NCBI RefSeq assembly: GCF_026230105.1
Contig: NC_079474.1
Span: forward strand, 31,076,294 to 31,140,293
Direction of reading: 5' to 3'
Length of the DNA stretch: 64,000 bases
Origin: Diorhabda sublineata
Taxonomy: Eukaryota; Arthropoda; Insecta; Coleoptera; Chrysomelidae
Positions 1-12,085 of this stretch are shown in pieces; within the stretch, counting starts at the first letter, position 1, and every line of letters starts with the position of its first letter. The notes under the pieces were generated by a model that worked only from the letters and a program-made list of their open reading frames with translations, had not been told where the DNA came from and did not search any database. Both the position numbers and the translations under genes were made by a program.

Positions 1-394
1 TTTTTTGTTGGAATTTTTTTATATTATTAGAAATACGAGTACTATTAATTGATTCTAACAAATATTTCGTATTTATGGTATGGATGGTTATAAATAATCT
101 CTTCTGCAAATTCATATGCAATAATTTATACTTGCCTTGATTTTTCCGGCAATAAATATAATGAGGCAACATCAGCAGCTTCTCTAATATCTGATGGTGT
201 TGAAGAAAAGTCCTAACCTAACCTAAAATAGCCTAACTTTTATTTTATATATTTATTTCAAGTTGGTATTTCAACATATACACGCAAACACTAATGTTAA
301 CAGGTTTGAATCAAATTTATATTGTTTTAAAAAATATCTCAAGTTATAAGTTGTTTCAACAATCATAGTATGTTTAATAATCGATATCCGACGA
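1..394. other. AT-rich non-coding stretch
   Basis: No coding exon or RNA gene is recognisable here. The only feature is a short run of the arthropod telomere-type pentamer: CCTAACCTAACCTAA at about 212-226, with one more CCTAA-like unit near 231. Such short interstitial runs are common in insect DNA and do not mark a chromosome end. Confidence 0.5.
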
Positions 395-482
395 AAATAT
401 TCAATGTCGCTGATAGCACAATGTTAATGTTCCGTGCATTCAAACTGCAGGTTCCGGGTTCGAATTTGGTTAAACTTGGTTT
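395..482 (+). repeat. tRNA-derived SINE, copy 1
   Basis: A tRNA-like segment with a degenerate A box (GATAGCACAATG, about 412) and a good B box (GGGTTCGAAT, 457-466), the two internal RNA polymerase III promoter elements. It is homologous to the copy near 1,640, and the similarity starts upstream of the tRNA-like part (shared AATATTCAAT). That makes two insertions of one SINE family more likely than two tRNA genes. The A box of this copy is damaged (TAGCACA instead of TAGCTCA). No tRNA identity is assigned. Confidence 0.6.
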
Positions 483-1631
483 TCTCAGAATCACACTTCG
501 AATAAAAACCACAAAATTATGAAAAGCTAAATAATATAAAAAGTTGCGACTGCTACCTCGTTCAACGAAATATGGTAAGCGGAGAAGCTGCACTGTAGAA
601 GTTGTATCGAGAATGTTTGATGCTTGATTTGGAAAGAAATATTTTTTCTAATACCAATCATTCACCTGAATTCAGCCTTATCAACTTATAATTGTAAAAG
701 TGAATATACCCTTGATAATATGATTTGGTGCTTGGCTTTTTGTGGAAATTTGAATATTCTCTTGTTTTGACGTTTACAATTTACATTTCAACTTCAAGCG
801 TTTTGGTTAGTTAATATTCATACTTATGTTACAGTTTAAGTGATGAAATGGATTGAAAAAATGAACATTTGACACCAGAAAATCCTACAGAATGTTGTTT
901 GAATAGAGTTCACGTAATTTTCAACACTTTACAATCTTTGTTCGAGAAATAATAGAATTTATTCGAATATAAAATTTCCGAAAACGAAAGACTAGCTTGT
1001 GTAGCTAAAGTTATAAGAAATTTCTGGGAAAAGAAAAATTAGAGCAGGCGTTCTAAATCATGAAGAAATAAGCGAAAGAGTTTTCAAACAGAATTTACCA
1101 AATTTTTACTGTAGAATTGGTGTGACTTGGAAATAAAACAGCATCATGGATAGTTGCCTATTTCAGAGAAGAAATTGAGGAAAAGGTCAACAAATATCAC
1201 AATTGATATCTATTTTTAGTACCTAAAATTACTCGACAGAAAACAGGGAAACAGGAAAATTTACAAAAACTGTCATGTAGCTGTTACTCATTTAGTGATT
1301 ATTTGAATTCATTTTACTTTTTTGTAAACTCCATAGTCAAAAAACTCTGCAGTATAGTTTAAAAAGGGAAACATTAGCGTATCTTTTGTCAAGTCGCGGT
1401 CATACAATCATTTTAACTAGTTGATATCGTTCTGTCTGCTTGCGTTTGAGAAATATCTTCAACCTCTTTACATCCGCATTCATTTATCAATTCTTTTGTA
1501 GTGGTTAGCTGTAAATTATCTTCTTTATTGACACAAAAGAACAAAGGTCCCTATTTATTCTCACCTAGATTAGTTGAATGTTCATTTAATAAACAGATTA
1601 ATTAAACACGATTTTACTTCAATATATCTCA
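483..1631. other. AT-rich non-coding stretch
   Basis: Nothing recognisable: no convincing exon, transposase or structured repeat on either strand. Confidence 0.4.
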
Positions 1632-1722
1632 TTTAATATTCAATTTTGCTGATAGCTCAGTGTTATGCTCCGTGCATTCATACTGTAGGTCCTGGGTTCG
1701 AATCTGGTTTAAGGAAATTGGG
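1632..1722 (+). repeat. tRNA-derived SINE, copy 2
   Basis: The better preserved copy of the SINE at 395. It carries an A box TAGCTCAGTG (about 1,653) and a B box GGGTTCGAATC (1,693-1,703), about 40 bp apart as in tRNA genes. The shared upstream AATATTCAAT and the CCGTGCATTCA core tie it to copy 1. The arms expected of a functional cloverleaf do not pair well by eye, so a tRNA-derived head of a retroposon is preferred over a tRNA gene. Confidence 0.62.
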
Positions 1723-3225
1723 GAAATTATGATGTCTCTGATCTGAAGTAGACGATGGAAGGACTGCTCATATTTTTGTGTCTATTCAATGAATTTGTTA
1801 CATTTTCACTTCTGACTCATCAGTCAACAAGATAGAAATCTTGTCTTTTTAATCAAAATTATACGTAATTTTTCATTATTTTGGTCTGGATTTCACCCAT
1901 TTTAAATAATTAATATGATTTATCAGAAAATGTACTTAATCAAATAGACAAACGACTAAACCAATCAAAACTAAGGAAACAATTTGTGTACGTTTCTAGT
2001 ATGTTTATGTGTTAATTTGGTTGCCATCTTATTTCAATATGTTGTTTATTTTTGAAAAATATTCCCATTATTAGGAATTTTGTGATTGGAAATTTAGAAG
2101 GATTATAAAAATTTGAATCAGTTTATGAATATAAAAAAAATAAAGATATATGTTGAATGATTTTGGAAAGCTTATCTATTCAATAGAACGTTCTTTATAG
2201 ACACATTAAAATAATGCGATTCTTCCTTTAAGTATACAAGTAGTACTTCCAATTATTACACAAAAAATCGATATCCAATCAAAACAGTCCTCTATTTTTT
2301 GCATAACTCGAATATAAATATCTTCTCGTTACTAATTAAATTGAAAAAAAAAAACAATTGCTTATTATCGAAGAAAAACAATGAAAATATTATTTTTGTT
2401 GATTTTAGTACAAAATAAAATATATCAAATATTATTTTCGGTTGGAAAGTCCATAATTATAAAACCAAATATTACACAATCAATCATTATTTCATTATAA
2501 AGGTTACAAATTATACCAATTCCATGGATTGTTTGACAATAAAATCAAATTGCTTTCTGGAAAAGAGAAACGGAGGATGGTGAGAAGTATAAATATTACT
2601 TTATCCAGTATTTACAAAATTGCACTAGAAGGAACGCAGTGAATTATTGAGGTTGTATCGAAAACTCATACTTTCTAATTTGTTGTAGGATAAAATAATT
2701 AGAGCAAATAAATTTCATAATAATGCCGATGTTTGACGTTTGCAAAATATTGAATTACATATTACCATGAATAAGACTCCGAGAATGATAAGAAAATTGG
2801 AGAAAAGAGTGATCAAATATGGTCTGATTTTCAATAAAAATGAAAATATACAGGGTGTGCTGCAGGACTTGATGCAAATTATTCGAGAGTGAGTAAATGA
2901 CATAAAAAAATGTTCTCATACGAACTCTTGTTTCTGACTTATAGGCTTTTAAATTATACACACGAACCATTAAGAATCTTTAAAGGATAATTACTTATGT
3001 CCATGAAGTGTGTTTAACAGAATAAATCATTCTACACTACTCTCTGAGGCCAGGGGCGGCTCATGCCCAATGGTTAACAAGCCGTAACTCTTCCCGGGAC
3101 AACCTATACAATTTGAAGATAGCGAAAATGCATTCTTAAATCGATTTTTTAACAAATAGTTACGAGGGGTTGAATGAGAACTTTTATTTCATGTTATAAA
3201 TTTATTTATCAAGTCCCGGAACAAT
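1723..3225. other. Non-coding stretch with one TATACAGGGTG end
   Basis: No gene seen. At about 2,848 there is a TATACAGGGTGTGC motif like the ends of the elements at 3,227 and 34,178, which suggests another small relative of that family. The matching second end was not found. Confidence 0.35.
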
Positions 3226-3690
3226 AAAGGGTGTCCCACGACGAGTTAAAACTATATGTATATGGGAAAATAGTAAAATCATGAGTTCTACGTTTGAGTT
3301 TTCGGATACGATCTTTTTAACTACAATATTTTCAAAGATGGTCGACTTCCGGTAGAATCGGAAGTCAACTGTAACTTTGTATTTTAAATAAGCACACTAT
3401 GTATACATTTTTGAAATCTACGTAAAATTTTAGTATACTTCTGTCTAAAAACTTTTTTCTAAAAATGCCTACTTCTTGTATAATTATTTATTTTTGTAAA
3501 AAATTTGACTTTAACTTCAATATCTGGATAACGGTAATGTTCAGGTATAGGAAAGTACTACATGAATTTGCTTCAATTTTTACTCCTGAATGCATTAAAA
3601 TAGAAAAAATCGGGTGGTTCCATTTGAGAAAATGAAAAAATTTGATATTTATGCTTAATTTTAAATTCAGCGTATGAAGTAAATAAACTG
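3226..3690. mobile_element. Solo arm of the CAGGGTGTCC-type inverted-repeat element
   Basis: Starts with GGGTGTCCCACGACGAGTTA and stays collinear over roughly 460 bp with each arm of the near-palindrome at 34,177-35,642. Shared blocks are AAAACTAT.TGTA.A.GG, GGTTTTCGGATACGATCTTTT, GACTTCCGG.(T)(A)GAA, GTCTAAAAACTTTTTTC, AAAAAATTTGAC and TTTTAATGCATTCAGG-like. It is not paired with an inverted copy here, so it is a single arm or a truncated element. It has no coding capacity. Confidence 0.6.
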
Positions 3691-6135
3691 ATTCAGATTA
3701 TGGAAGAAGAGCAGTTCATTTCCAAAATATCTAATTTTCAAACTTGAATTCATTGGATTTTATAGCATAATTCCTTAACTTAATTCAACTATTCCTTTAA
3801 ACAAAAATTATATTATGTATAGATACTTTTGCTAATGGCCACAGTTGCCACATGCATATTATATATAGAAGGTATGACCCTAATAATCAGAATAATCAGA
3901 ACACAACTTCGTTGAGGTAGAAGAAACGAATTTATTGTTTATGAATCATAGTATCAGTTCCTAACTGCAAATAATTAACAATAATTTGTTTTAAAGAAAT
4001 GATTTATTAAACGTCAACAAAATGACTGAATTGACATGGAACGTCGCTTTAGTGTCATGTCATTCCGTTCGACCCACAGAACCCAAGAGTGAGTTTTGTT
4101 GTTTGACCATGCATGTCACTGTCTGCTAATACGACACTCTGTAGAGGTAGTAATTAAAGTAAATATATTTTCTTTACATAAATATAAAAACGTCGTCTCT
4201 TGAAACGGAATCTATAAAGGATATATACTTCGAAACCTAATTTTAAATAAATCTTTTTTTATGTCTTCTCTCTCGTTAAAAGAAAAATGTAATTAACGAA
4301 ACACTCAAGAGTTTCTAGCAACAGTCGTTTTTTTAAACCCTATTGTATAATGATGATCAAATTAAATATTCTAGAGAAAATCCCGACTACAAAGGTCAAC
4401 GCGTTCGGCATTCTCAATCGTGGAATTTAATTACTTCACTTCAAAATCCGAAGTCGCGTACAGGGACTTTTACCACCTTTTTGAACGAGATTGAATTAAG
4501 AATGTTCGACTAGTTTCTCGAATATTCTCAAATAGAAATCCATTAACCAGAAACTCCCATTTAAAATTAATATTTTATTATTTTGAAAACGGTGGAAGGC
4601 TTCAGGACCAAAAAAATGACAAATAGAACAATACATTGATATTAATTAATAGATTTAGAAATGCTAAGGAACTACAATGTATTCAAATGATTGATACAAC
4701 TCTAAATTGATTTATTAGTACTGTTTCTAATTTTCACAAACTTTCTTTTCATTTTTTTGTAGCCTTAGTTTTTTCCATCGTCTCTTCCCATTGTACTCTC
4801 ACTTGCTTTCTAGCCTGTCCTGATTTAGTGATAAGAAACTTTTCTGGAATAGTTGGTCTTGAATAAAGAATCGTTTTTTGTCGTTTGTAATTGTTGGCGG
4901 TTCTTTCCTTGTTTTTTATCATTATCGTAATTTCAATTTGGTTTTCGGATCTATCATGTTTTTACTTTTATTCGTGTTTTTTGTTATTTCAAAATAAAGT
5001 ATTTCCTTGAGTGACAAATCGATTTAAATGAGTATAATTAAAAGTGCCGTTGAAATAAATGTAGCTAAATTGAACAATTTTCTAATCAAACTATAGAGCA
5101 ACATCGTCAATTGTATTTTGAATTTATTTCTTGAAATATCTGCTGTATGTTAAAAAATAATTATATTTTAATCTCTCAAAGCTTTCTTGAGTGTTCTTTG
5201 AAATTGTCGTATAATTTTATCCTCCATAGAATCTTTTTTCTCAACATTATGACCATCCAAGAAAATGTCTCACACTTCACTTTCAATTAGTTTTCATAAA
5301 ACGCCCTTCTTCCTATCTCTCATGCATATTAATGAATTATTTTATTCTGTTTTTCTTGTGTAATTAGTCTTTCGAAGTACAGTACGCAGGTCTTTATAAA
5401 ATTTTTGCATAAAACATGAAGTTTCTTTAAAGGATGGCGTTTTTGCTCTCCTGAGACCGTACAAGATAATATTCCTATTACAGAAGTATTAATAAAAAGG
5501 AGAGAAAGAAAATATTTTCAAGATACATCCGTACATTTTTTAACGGAATTGAACATTGGAATAAAATCTAATAACGATAAGTTTGAATTTCATCTATCGT
5601 ATAGTTGGTATGCTTCTCAAATTAGGTACCCATAAATTTTAGGAGTGTCTAGTGATTTAGCAATAATCTACAACATAAACTTTTACATATGAAATGGAAA
5701 TATATGTTTTAAAGTCAAATTATACTTATGATTAATATCAAAACTTGATATAGTGCTGGAATTTTTGTGAAAGTTAGAAGAGCACATTTATCAAATATCA
5801 TCAGATTGGTAAGAAAAAATTATGCGGATTTCGCATAAAAACTTTTTTTTTCACTATATTTATAAATATTTCCCCAGCAATAAATCATATTTGCTGCCTT
5901 ATTAATAACTATTGCTTTATCAAAACGAAATAGAAGTAAACCCTACTATAATTTTTTCTTGACATACACTCTCATCTAGATTATCTAAATATTGTAAATG
6001 TACTGTAAACTAGTGCAACTAATGATATCATTTTTACTTTACTAAACCTTTCAACTACTTCTTGTACTCTTTCTTCTTAATTTCACTTGTACAACTGCAT
6101 TAAATCCTCGAATGATTCGTCTGAATGGTTTAGAT
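3691..6135. other. AT-rich non-coding stretch
   Basis: About 2.4 kb in which I see no exon, transposase motif or structured repeat. It is best described as anonymous intergenic or intronic DNA. Confidence 0.4.
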
Positions 6136-6785
6136 TAGTCAAGTCAAAGATACGGCCCGCGGGCCGCTTCCGGTCCCTGGCGATCGCAATGTATCACAGA
6201 AAGAAGAATCGTGTTTTTTTAGAGCTTTTAGAGTTCATTCGATTCATCTACGGATGTTTTAAATACTCGTACTCTCAAGTTTACGGATGTACTTTCAAAG
6301 GCAGCGCGAGAGAGAAAGACAGTATCGCCAACTCTTAGCAGCAAGCGGAAATATCCTATTATTTGTCGATAACGATAGAATCTTCCACGCGCTTCGAGCT
6401 CAGACTAGAACTTCCCTTAACCGTATAAAACGAGTGCGTCGGCGCGACGTGAGTCAGTTGAGTCCAGAAATCGAAGCGATACGGTTGGAAAAGGATTTTA
6501 ATTGTACTGCGAACTAGTGATTGTGTAGGTATTGTTCATTCGATTGTGTCGTGTGCATGCCCTATCCACAATTGTTGTGTCGAGTTCCATAATTGTTACG
6601 ATTTTGGTATAATGTCACAGAAACGTAAAGTTAATAGTGAGTTAAGATTTTTTCAGTCTAAATGGCAAATATCGCACTAGACTTACGAATGAACATCTCC
6701 CATCAATTCTCAAAATAACTACAACGAATATGATACCTGACATCAATGAGCTTGTCAGGTATCTGGATCCTGAACATAATTACCT
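6136..6785 (+). mobile_element. Internally deleted hAT element (GTF2IRD2/ZBED-type)
   Basis: Begins with AAGATACGGCCCGCGGGCC, the GC-rich terminus typical of this hAT group, in a window otherwise very AT-rich. A TATA-like CGTATAAAACGAG at 6,421 precedes an ATG at about 6,612. The reading frame there starts MSQKRKVNSE.RFFQSKW, like the N-terminus of GTF2IRD2-like hAT transposases, and stops within about 23 codons. It is followed at once, in a shifted frame, by RLTNEHLPSILKI, which resembles the C-terminus of the same proteins. The BED finger and catalytic core are missing, so this is a non-autonomous deletion derivative. The right boundary is uncertain. Confidence 0.6.
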
Positions 6786-8165
6786 ACCATCTTTTATAAC
6801 TTTGATATGATTTTTAACAATAGTATATTATATACTTATATAATTTCTTAACCTTTGGTTTAGATGATTTTCATGATACTCATTCACACTCACACTCATT
6901 CTGTATTCGAATCATTTTATTAGTGGTAAAATCCCCCATTCACAAGGACCTTGACAAATCTTGAGGTAAAGTTGGTTAGGGACTGTAAATACGTCATGGA
7001 TTTGATAAGATAATTACCATACTCTGCCACGAAAGCCATCTGCGGAATGAAGATTCCCATATAAAGCAAACGAACGATCGGACATAGATAAGAAAGAATT
7101 AGAAAATTCAGTTATGACCTTGTCTCAGTGTGAAGCACTAGAAGGGACCAGGTTAAGTAGACCAAGTGAGGGGAAGCCCAAATGAAATGAAATCGGATAG
7201 ATGACACATTAATCTTTAATTTTCCGTAATGATGTTGCCACAACCAATAGCTCACGATATATTGTTATTTTTATTAACCCATTAATTTAAATTTTTTGCG
7301 TGATGATTTTCTTTATATTTTTTTGTGTATGTTGCAATATGCCACGAAACAAATATTTTGTTTATAATTTGACATCAAGTTAGAAACACATTGATCACTC
7401 CAATATTTATCGATTCGCACCATATTTTCGAATCTGTTTGAATTCTTGATGTTCTATTCTCCATTGTCTTCTTCAAATTTCTCATTTTATTCAACGTGGT
7501 TCTTTTTTTAGACGTTAATAACTATTCTTTGTTTTCTCCCTTGTTGATTGAATCTATTTTTTTATGTTTGCCACTTGTTCGTTGGTAGTTTTTTATGTAG
7601 ATTGTTGGAATATCAAACACTGCCTCGTATTTGTTTTTCGAATTGATTTGTCGAGTTTTGAAATCAAACAACAAAGTGAAAATATATTTTTTTTCCGTTA
7701 TGCGCAGTACGGGTCCGCTTTATCATTTCAAGCTGAAAACCACTTTTCATGTCCATTATTTCGGTTCAGTTCACGTTCCAGACATAATATTTGCTTGTTA
7801 ATCAATATTCCAATCACACATTGCGGATGAAAATCTCAATTTACCATTTAACTGAATGGGCAAAATTTAGCAACATATCTTACTTTATAATGCATAGCTG
7901 GATATTAACAACGATTCTATGTTACCTTATATTGATACATACCAATTTTCTTGTTTTCAATGTAAATATGCGTTAACCGTGTATGTGCTTTCGGGATAAT
8001 ATATTCAACTGTTATATTAACATCACCCGTTTTTATTTCTAGATTTTTTATTTTTAAAAAAAGCTCAATTTGATCCCTGTAAGAGTTTCTTGACTCTTAG
8101 AGATATTATAGTAAACTTTGTTATGATATAATGAAGTTTTCGGAAACTACTGCAGCTCTTTTTTT
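6786..8165. other. AT-rich non-coding stretch
   Basis: No gene recognised. Short open frames at 7,564-7,976 (+) are low-complexity, lack homologous motifs and are not supported by splice sites. Confidence 0.35.
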
Positions 8166-8830
8166 AACAATCCAGAACGTTTGGTAGAAAATAATAATGG
8201 TAAAATAATTGAAACGTCCAAGGACTTTGTGCAATGTCTCGTTGCCAATATTTTCTGCCGCTACAGCTCTCATCATTCAAAATTCATTTTATTGTTCCAT
8301 GCAACTTTCCTCTACCATACTCTACACATGCCCGTACCAAAACAAGTGCTTTTCCTTAATATGTTGTTACTTTCAGGTCCATTTGCTTTTTTATAGTGCT
8401 GTTTCTGACCCTATCTAACCTTGACTCTATTTGTTCTTCTTGAGACGTCCATTTTTTCTTTATTAATCTTTTAGTCTTCATATACTAACGTCCTAATCAT
8501 TGCATTGTAGATTCACAATTTTCGTTGTTTGCCTATTGAAGTAATCCATTATATTCCATTTTGTTATTGCTCTTACTGTGCTTATTTTACATCCCATTTC
8601 TGTATATGTTCGTTCATAGTTAAAAATAACTCCTAATATTTATAGATCTAACATCTCGCTAAAATGTCTTTGTTCTATACCTAATTTTATGTCTTTTGTA
8701 TTCTCGTTTATTCACAGTTTGCGTGCCAGGTATTTTAAGTCATTTCTATCGTTTCCACGTAATACCCTAATCATTTGCATTTCTTTTCCCAAGTTTTTAG
8801 AGCTATAGAGAAGTATACTAATAAATTCTT
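8166..8830 (-). mobile_element. Non-LTR reverse-transcriptase remnant
   Basis: The minus strand, read with several frameshifts and stops, gives NYLKYLARKLRINENTKDIK, LGIEQRHFSEM and TYTEMGCKISTVRAITKWN. This is the pattern of the region after the RT palm in RTE-like endonuclease/RT proteins (strand-extension motif, then EEFKYLG-type and internal-repeat segments). It is a 5'-truncated, inactive copy. The exact family is not certain. Confidence 0.5.
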
Positions 8831-8908
8831 TCTGTGTTCTATATATCCATCAATTGCTCTAAAGATAAAACTAGAACACTTTTTCTGTACAAGACCTTCC
8901 ATCTCTAA

Positions 8909-9100
8909 AATATATTTATGTTTCTAAATCTTCTTGATATAAGGTCTCTTCTGTTCCAAAATTAGTTTTTTTAAATAATTTTTGAAATATGGATGAAATA
9001 GACGTTTCGACTTTTATTTAAGTCTTTATCAAAATATTTTGAACTAATTTTAAAACAGAAGAGATCTCAAATCAAGAAGATTTAGGAACGTAAACATATC
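8909..9100. repeat. Small inverted-repeat element (MITE-like)
   Basis: Two imperfect inverted arms of about 55 bp (8,911-8,965 and 9,043-9,098). The left arm contains CTAAATCTTCTTGAT and TCTCTTCTGTTCCAAAATTAG; the right arm contains their reverse complements. The loop carries GACGTTTCGACTTTTATTTA, a motif that also appears in reverse near 25,648 (TTTTGATAAAGACC followed by GTCGAAACGTC). It has no coding capacity and fits a MITE or foldback remnant. Confidence 0.6.
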
Positions 9101-10051
9101 AAAAGTCCTAAGAAATAAGAAATTGAAAAAACTCAAATATAATCGGATGACCCACACACAGAAAACTTTATTTATTTAAGATATATATCATTATTTGTTA
9201 AATAACTAGGTGGAAGATAGTGTGATTAGCTCTCAAATTGATATGAAATATGCTGGAATTCATTAACTGTGAATAATTTAAGAAATTCAAATAAATTGTA
9301 GTTTCTCATTTTGTAACTAATCCATGAATCTTGGCCTTGACTCTTGCTGTTAGTTTTGTAAACAACAATCCCATACACCTTAATACCAGACACTAGCTTC
9401 GATTTGAAAAGGTACAATCAAAAAAAGGACACCATAGGAATTTTGGCAAGCAAAGTCTGCTATATTTGATTCAAATACAATTGAGTAGGTTTTTTATAAT
9501 ACTTTTTATTTATAATAATTATTCTGGTGATAGTATAGAAATCCTGTTCAGAGAACTGATCTCATGTTTAAACTAAAATATACTTGTTCACGATTTATAT
9601 GTTTTTGTGGAATTACTTACAAAAAAATAACCAACGAACTAATGTTAAGAAAAGAAACTGAAGAGAAATTTTGAGTAGTTTTCTTTATAGTTGCAAATCG
9701 TCAAACTATCATGCAATAAAACATACTTCACGCTCTAATTGAACGTCATTGATAATAAGAAGCCACGTAATGCTGTTCTCACCTCAAGAATGGTGACACT
9801 ATTCAATGATATAATTAAATATTTCACTTAAGAGAAATGACGTAGTTGGAAAAAGTTTGAAGAGGAAAAAATGTATCTCCAAAAAGTGTATTTGTGGAAA
9901 AAAATTGAATCTACTCAACTCCAAGCTTATGCTATCACAAGAATTATCTCGAACTAATGATATTCATGATCATATTTATAGAATCATAAAATTGATGCAA
10001 TATTGATGTTTATTTCAATTTAGTTATTTTTATATTTTTTTTATGTTATAG
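9101..10051. other. Non-coding stretch upstream of the GPI-tail exon
   Basis: No exon or transposon motif recognised. If the exon at 10,052 is real, this is the last intron of that gene. It ends with a T-rich tract and the acceptor TTATAG at 10,046-10,051. Confidence 0.35.
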
Positions 10052-10152
10052 GTGAACATCCCGAGGCGATGCAACACGGCGGCAATCAGAGAATGGGTCC
10101 CTCTTTGGGCGCGTTAGCGTTCATTTCCTACGTTTTGTTGGCTTACTGTTAA
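10052..10152 (+). CDS. Terminal exon of a putative GPI-anchored surface protein
   Basis: A T-rich tract and TAG acceptor (ends 10,051) precede an open frame in phase 2. It reads GEHPEAMQHGGNQRM and then the hydrophobic tail GPSLGALAFISYVLLAYC, followed at once by the stop TAA at 10,150-10,152. Small residues (GGN), a short polar spacer and about 15 hydrophobic residues up to the C-terminus are the signature of a GPI-attachment signal. Insect surface proteins built this way include DIP/Dpr and lachesin-type Ig proteins, glypicans and GFR-alpha-like receptors. Nothing in this exon tells them apart. The exon is clearly more GC-rich than its surroundings. Upstream exons were not found and are probably left of the window. 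Confidence 0.55.
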
Positions 10153-12085
10153 CTTCTAGACCCATTAGTCGTCTATTGATAACGGCTACTGTCGGCAATG
10201 TGCGTGTTAATACTTAACATTTGAGGAAATAATTCCCCTATCGTCCTGTGGTGTTTCATCAACACATTTCTCAGTGTAATATTGTTTTGTTTATGTCACT
10301 TTCTCGTTGTACTTATGCTTAACGATGTATGAATTTCGATTCATCATCTTTTATTGGTGGTAATTAGAAAGCGAATTGTACACTAAGAACTTTAATGTGA
10401 GTTGCACTAAGAAAATTTCACTCTTATGCAACACTATTTGACGATAGGGAAAATCTCCCGTGTTTAGGTCCCAATTCAAAATGGTACCTGTTTTTTTTTG
10501 TAAAGGGGTACCGCAAGATGACGTTTATTGTCCTATAAATATATTTTTTTAATAGTTTCTAGAATTATCTGTAACTAAATTGTATGAGACTTGTTTTGAA
10601 TATGTCAAACAAAGGTTTTACATTTATATATATAATAGTTCTTAAAAAACGTAGATTTCTGTCCTTTCTAAATGATAAATATGTAGATAATCCATGCAAT
10701 AAACTTCAAGAGAACAGAACATATTTCCAAAAAGGTGGCCATTGGTACCTTCGTGTCTTAGCTGGATTTCTTCTACTTAATTCATTGATAGTAGAAGATG
10801 ACACAATTTTTGATCAAAGAATTCGAAGACTTCTTGTCAAATGATCAATTCATCACGAATTGACTTTCTACTTACATTGTCTTCATCTTTCTTCTTCTGC
10901 TGTCTAAATGTTGGTTACGAAAGTCCTAAATTCTAATTTTGAAAACGAATGTCTTGACACTACACTTTCAACTATCGTAAATCTTTATTCGAATAATCTG
11001 ATGCTGAATCTGTCACAAACAAAATATTGGAAATATATGGAATTGAAAAGTTTGAACATTTTGGTGGTAAATAATTTTACTGACACGTTTTTTACCTTGA
11101 ATATTACGTTTCAATTATCATTATACAGAAAATTATTGATTTTTTTCTATTTAGATCAATTGTTTGCGCGGAAAATATCAATGGGGGAAAATCCGCAGAT
11201 GAAAGTGAAGATTTCTATCTCTTTATTTATCGAAAAAAACAACTATTTTCTAAATTTTTGTCTACAATATAAGTACACAACAATCCTCATCCCATTTCAC
11301 GAATACATATTATTACTTTAACGTACTTTCACATTTAGGAAAGATTGTTCTTTGTCATTTCGTTTTATTTTTGAAATATCTTCTAGATGCCTATGAATTA
11401 TCCATCAATTTTCTCCTGTAATGATGAATTTATTCAATATTAAAACTGGAAATGCAACAGCATGAAAAGTGCCGAAAGGAAGCATGTTTTCAAATAGAAA
11501 TTTTGCTAGGATTCATTTGTATATTGTAAATATTGGTTTGTGTAATTTTGAGTACAAAGAAAATTTTTCATAACGATTTATTGAATTGTATTCCTATGTA
11601 ATATAATTTGATTTTTTATTATAATTGCAACTATATTGGAAATAATATACTTGAATTTGGATAATTTTTTTAATCTGCTGAAGTTATAGGTGCTAAATAA
11701 TTTTCAATATATTTCGCACACACTCTTCATATTGTATTGTATTAAATTCGAATTCAGTGGTACATTTTTTGTAATTGTATTAACAATGTTTCAAAATTAT
11801 CTAACTGATATTCTCAATTAGCTAGTATTAAATATTAACTACATGCAGAGGATTCAAATTCTATTAATTATATTATCAGGCACTCGTTACATTATATTCC
11901 ATGTTGATATGGAAATTTTTGCAAATGTTTATCATACCAAAAGCTTATGTACTTAATACGATGAAATATCCAAATATCTAATAGTTTTTCTTCTGGATTT
12001 TGTTGAATGACAATGTAAAAGTGAAATTTAGATAATGAAGAAAAAGACACAGAATAGACGTGAAACAACAAAAACGAGAACAGAT
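10153..12085 (+). other. Possible 3' UTR, then anonymous AT-rich DNA
   Basis: The first few hundred bases after the stop at 10,152 are probably 3' UTR of the GPI-tail gene; no convincing poly(A) signal fixes its end. Two open frames follow (10,584-10,844 and 10,908-11,321, +). Their composition is F/L/N/I/K-rich, as expected from random AT-rich DNA, and no family motif is visible. Confidence 0.35.

Noticed and set aside
1632..1722. A genuine tRNA gene
   Set aside because: A and B boxes are present, but the acceptor and anticodon stems do not pair convincingly, and a second copy with homology outside the tRNA-like part shows it is a SINE.
10908..11321. Longest plain open frame of the region (137 codons, +)
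   Set aside because: Composition is what AT-rich random DNA gives (Leu, Asn, Phe, Ile, Lys). No family motif, signal or splice support; low-complexity frames of this size occur repeatedly in this window.
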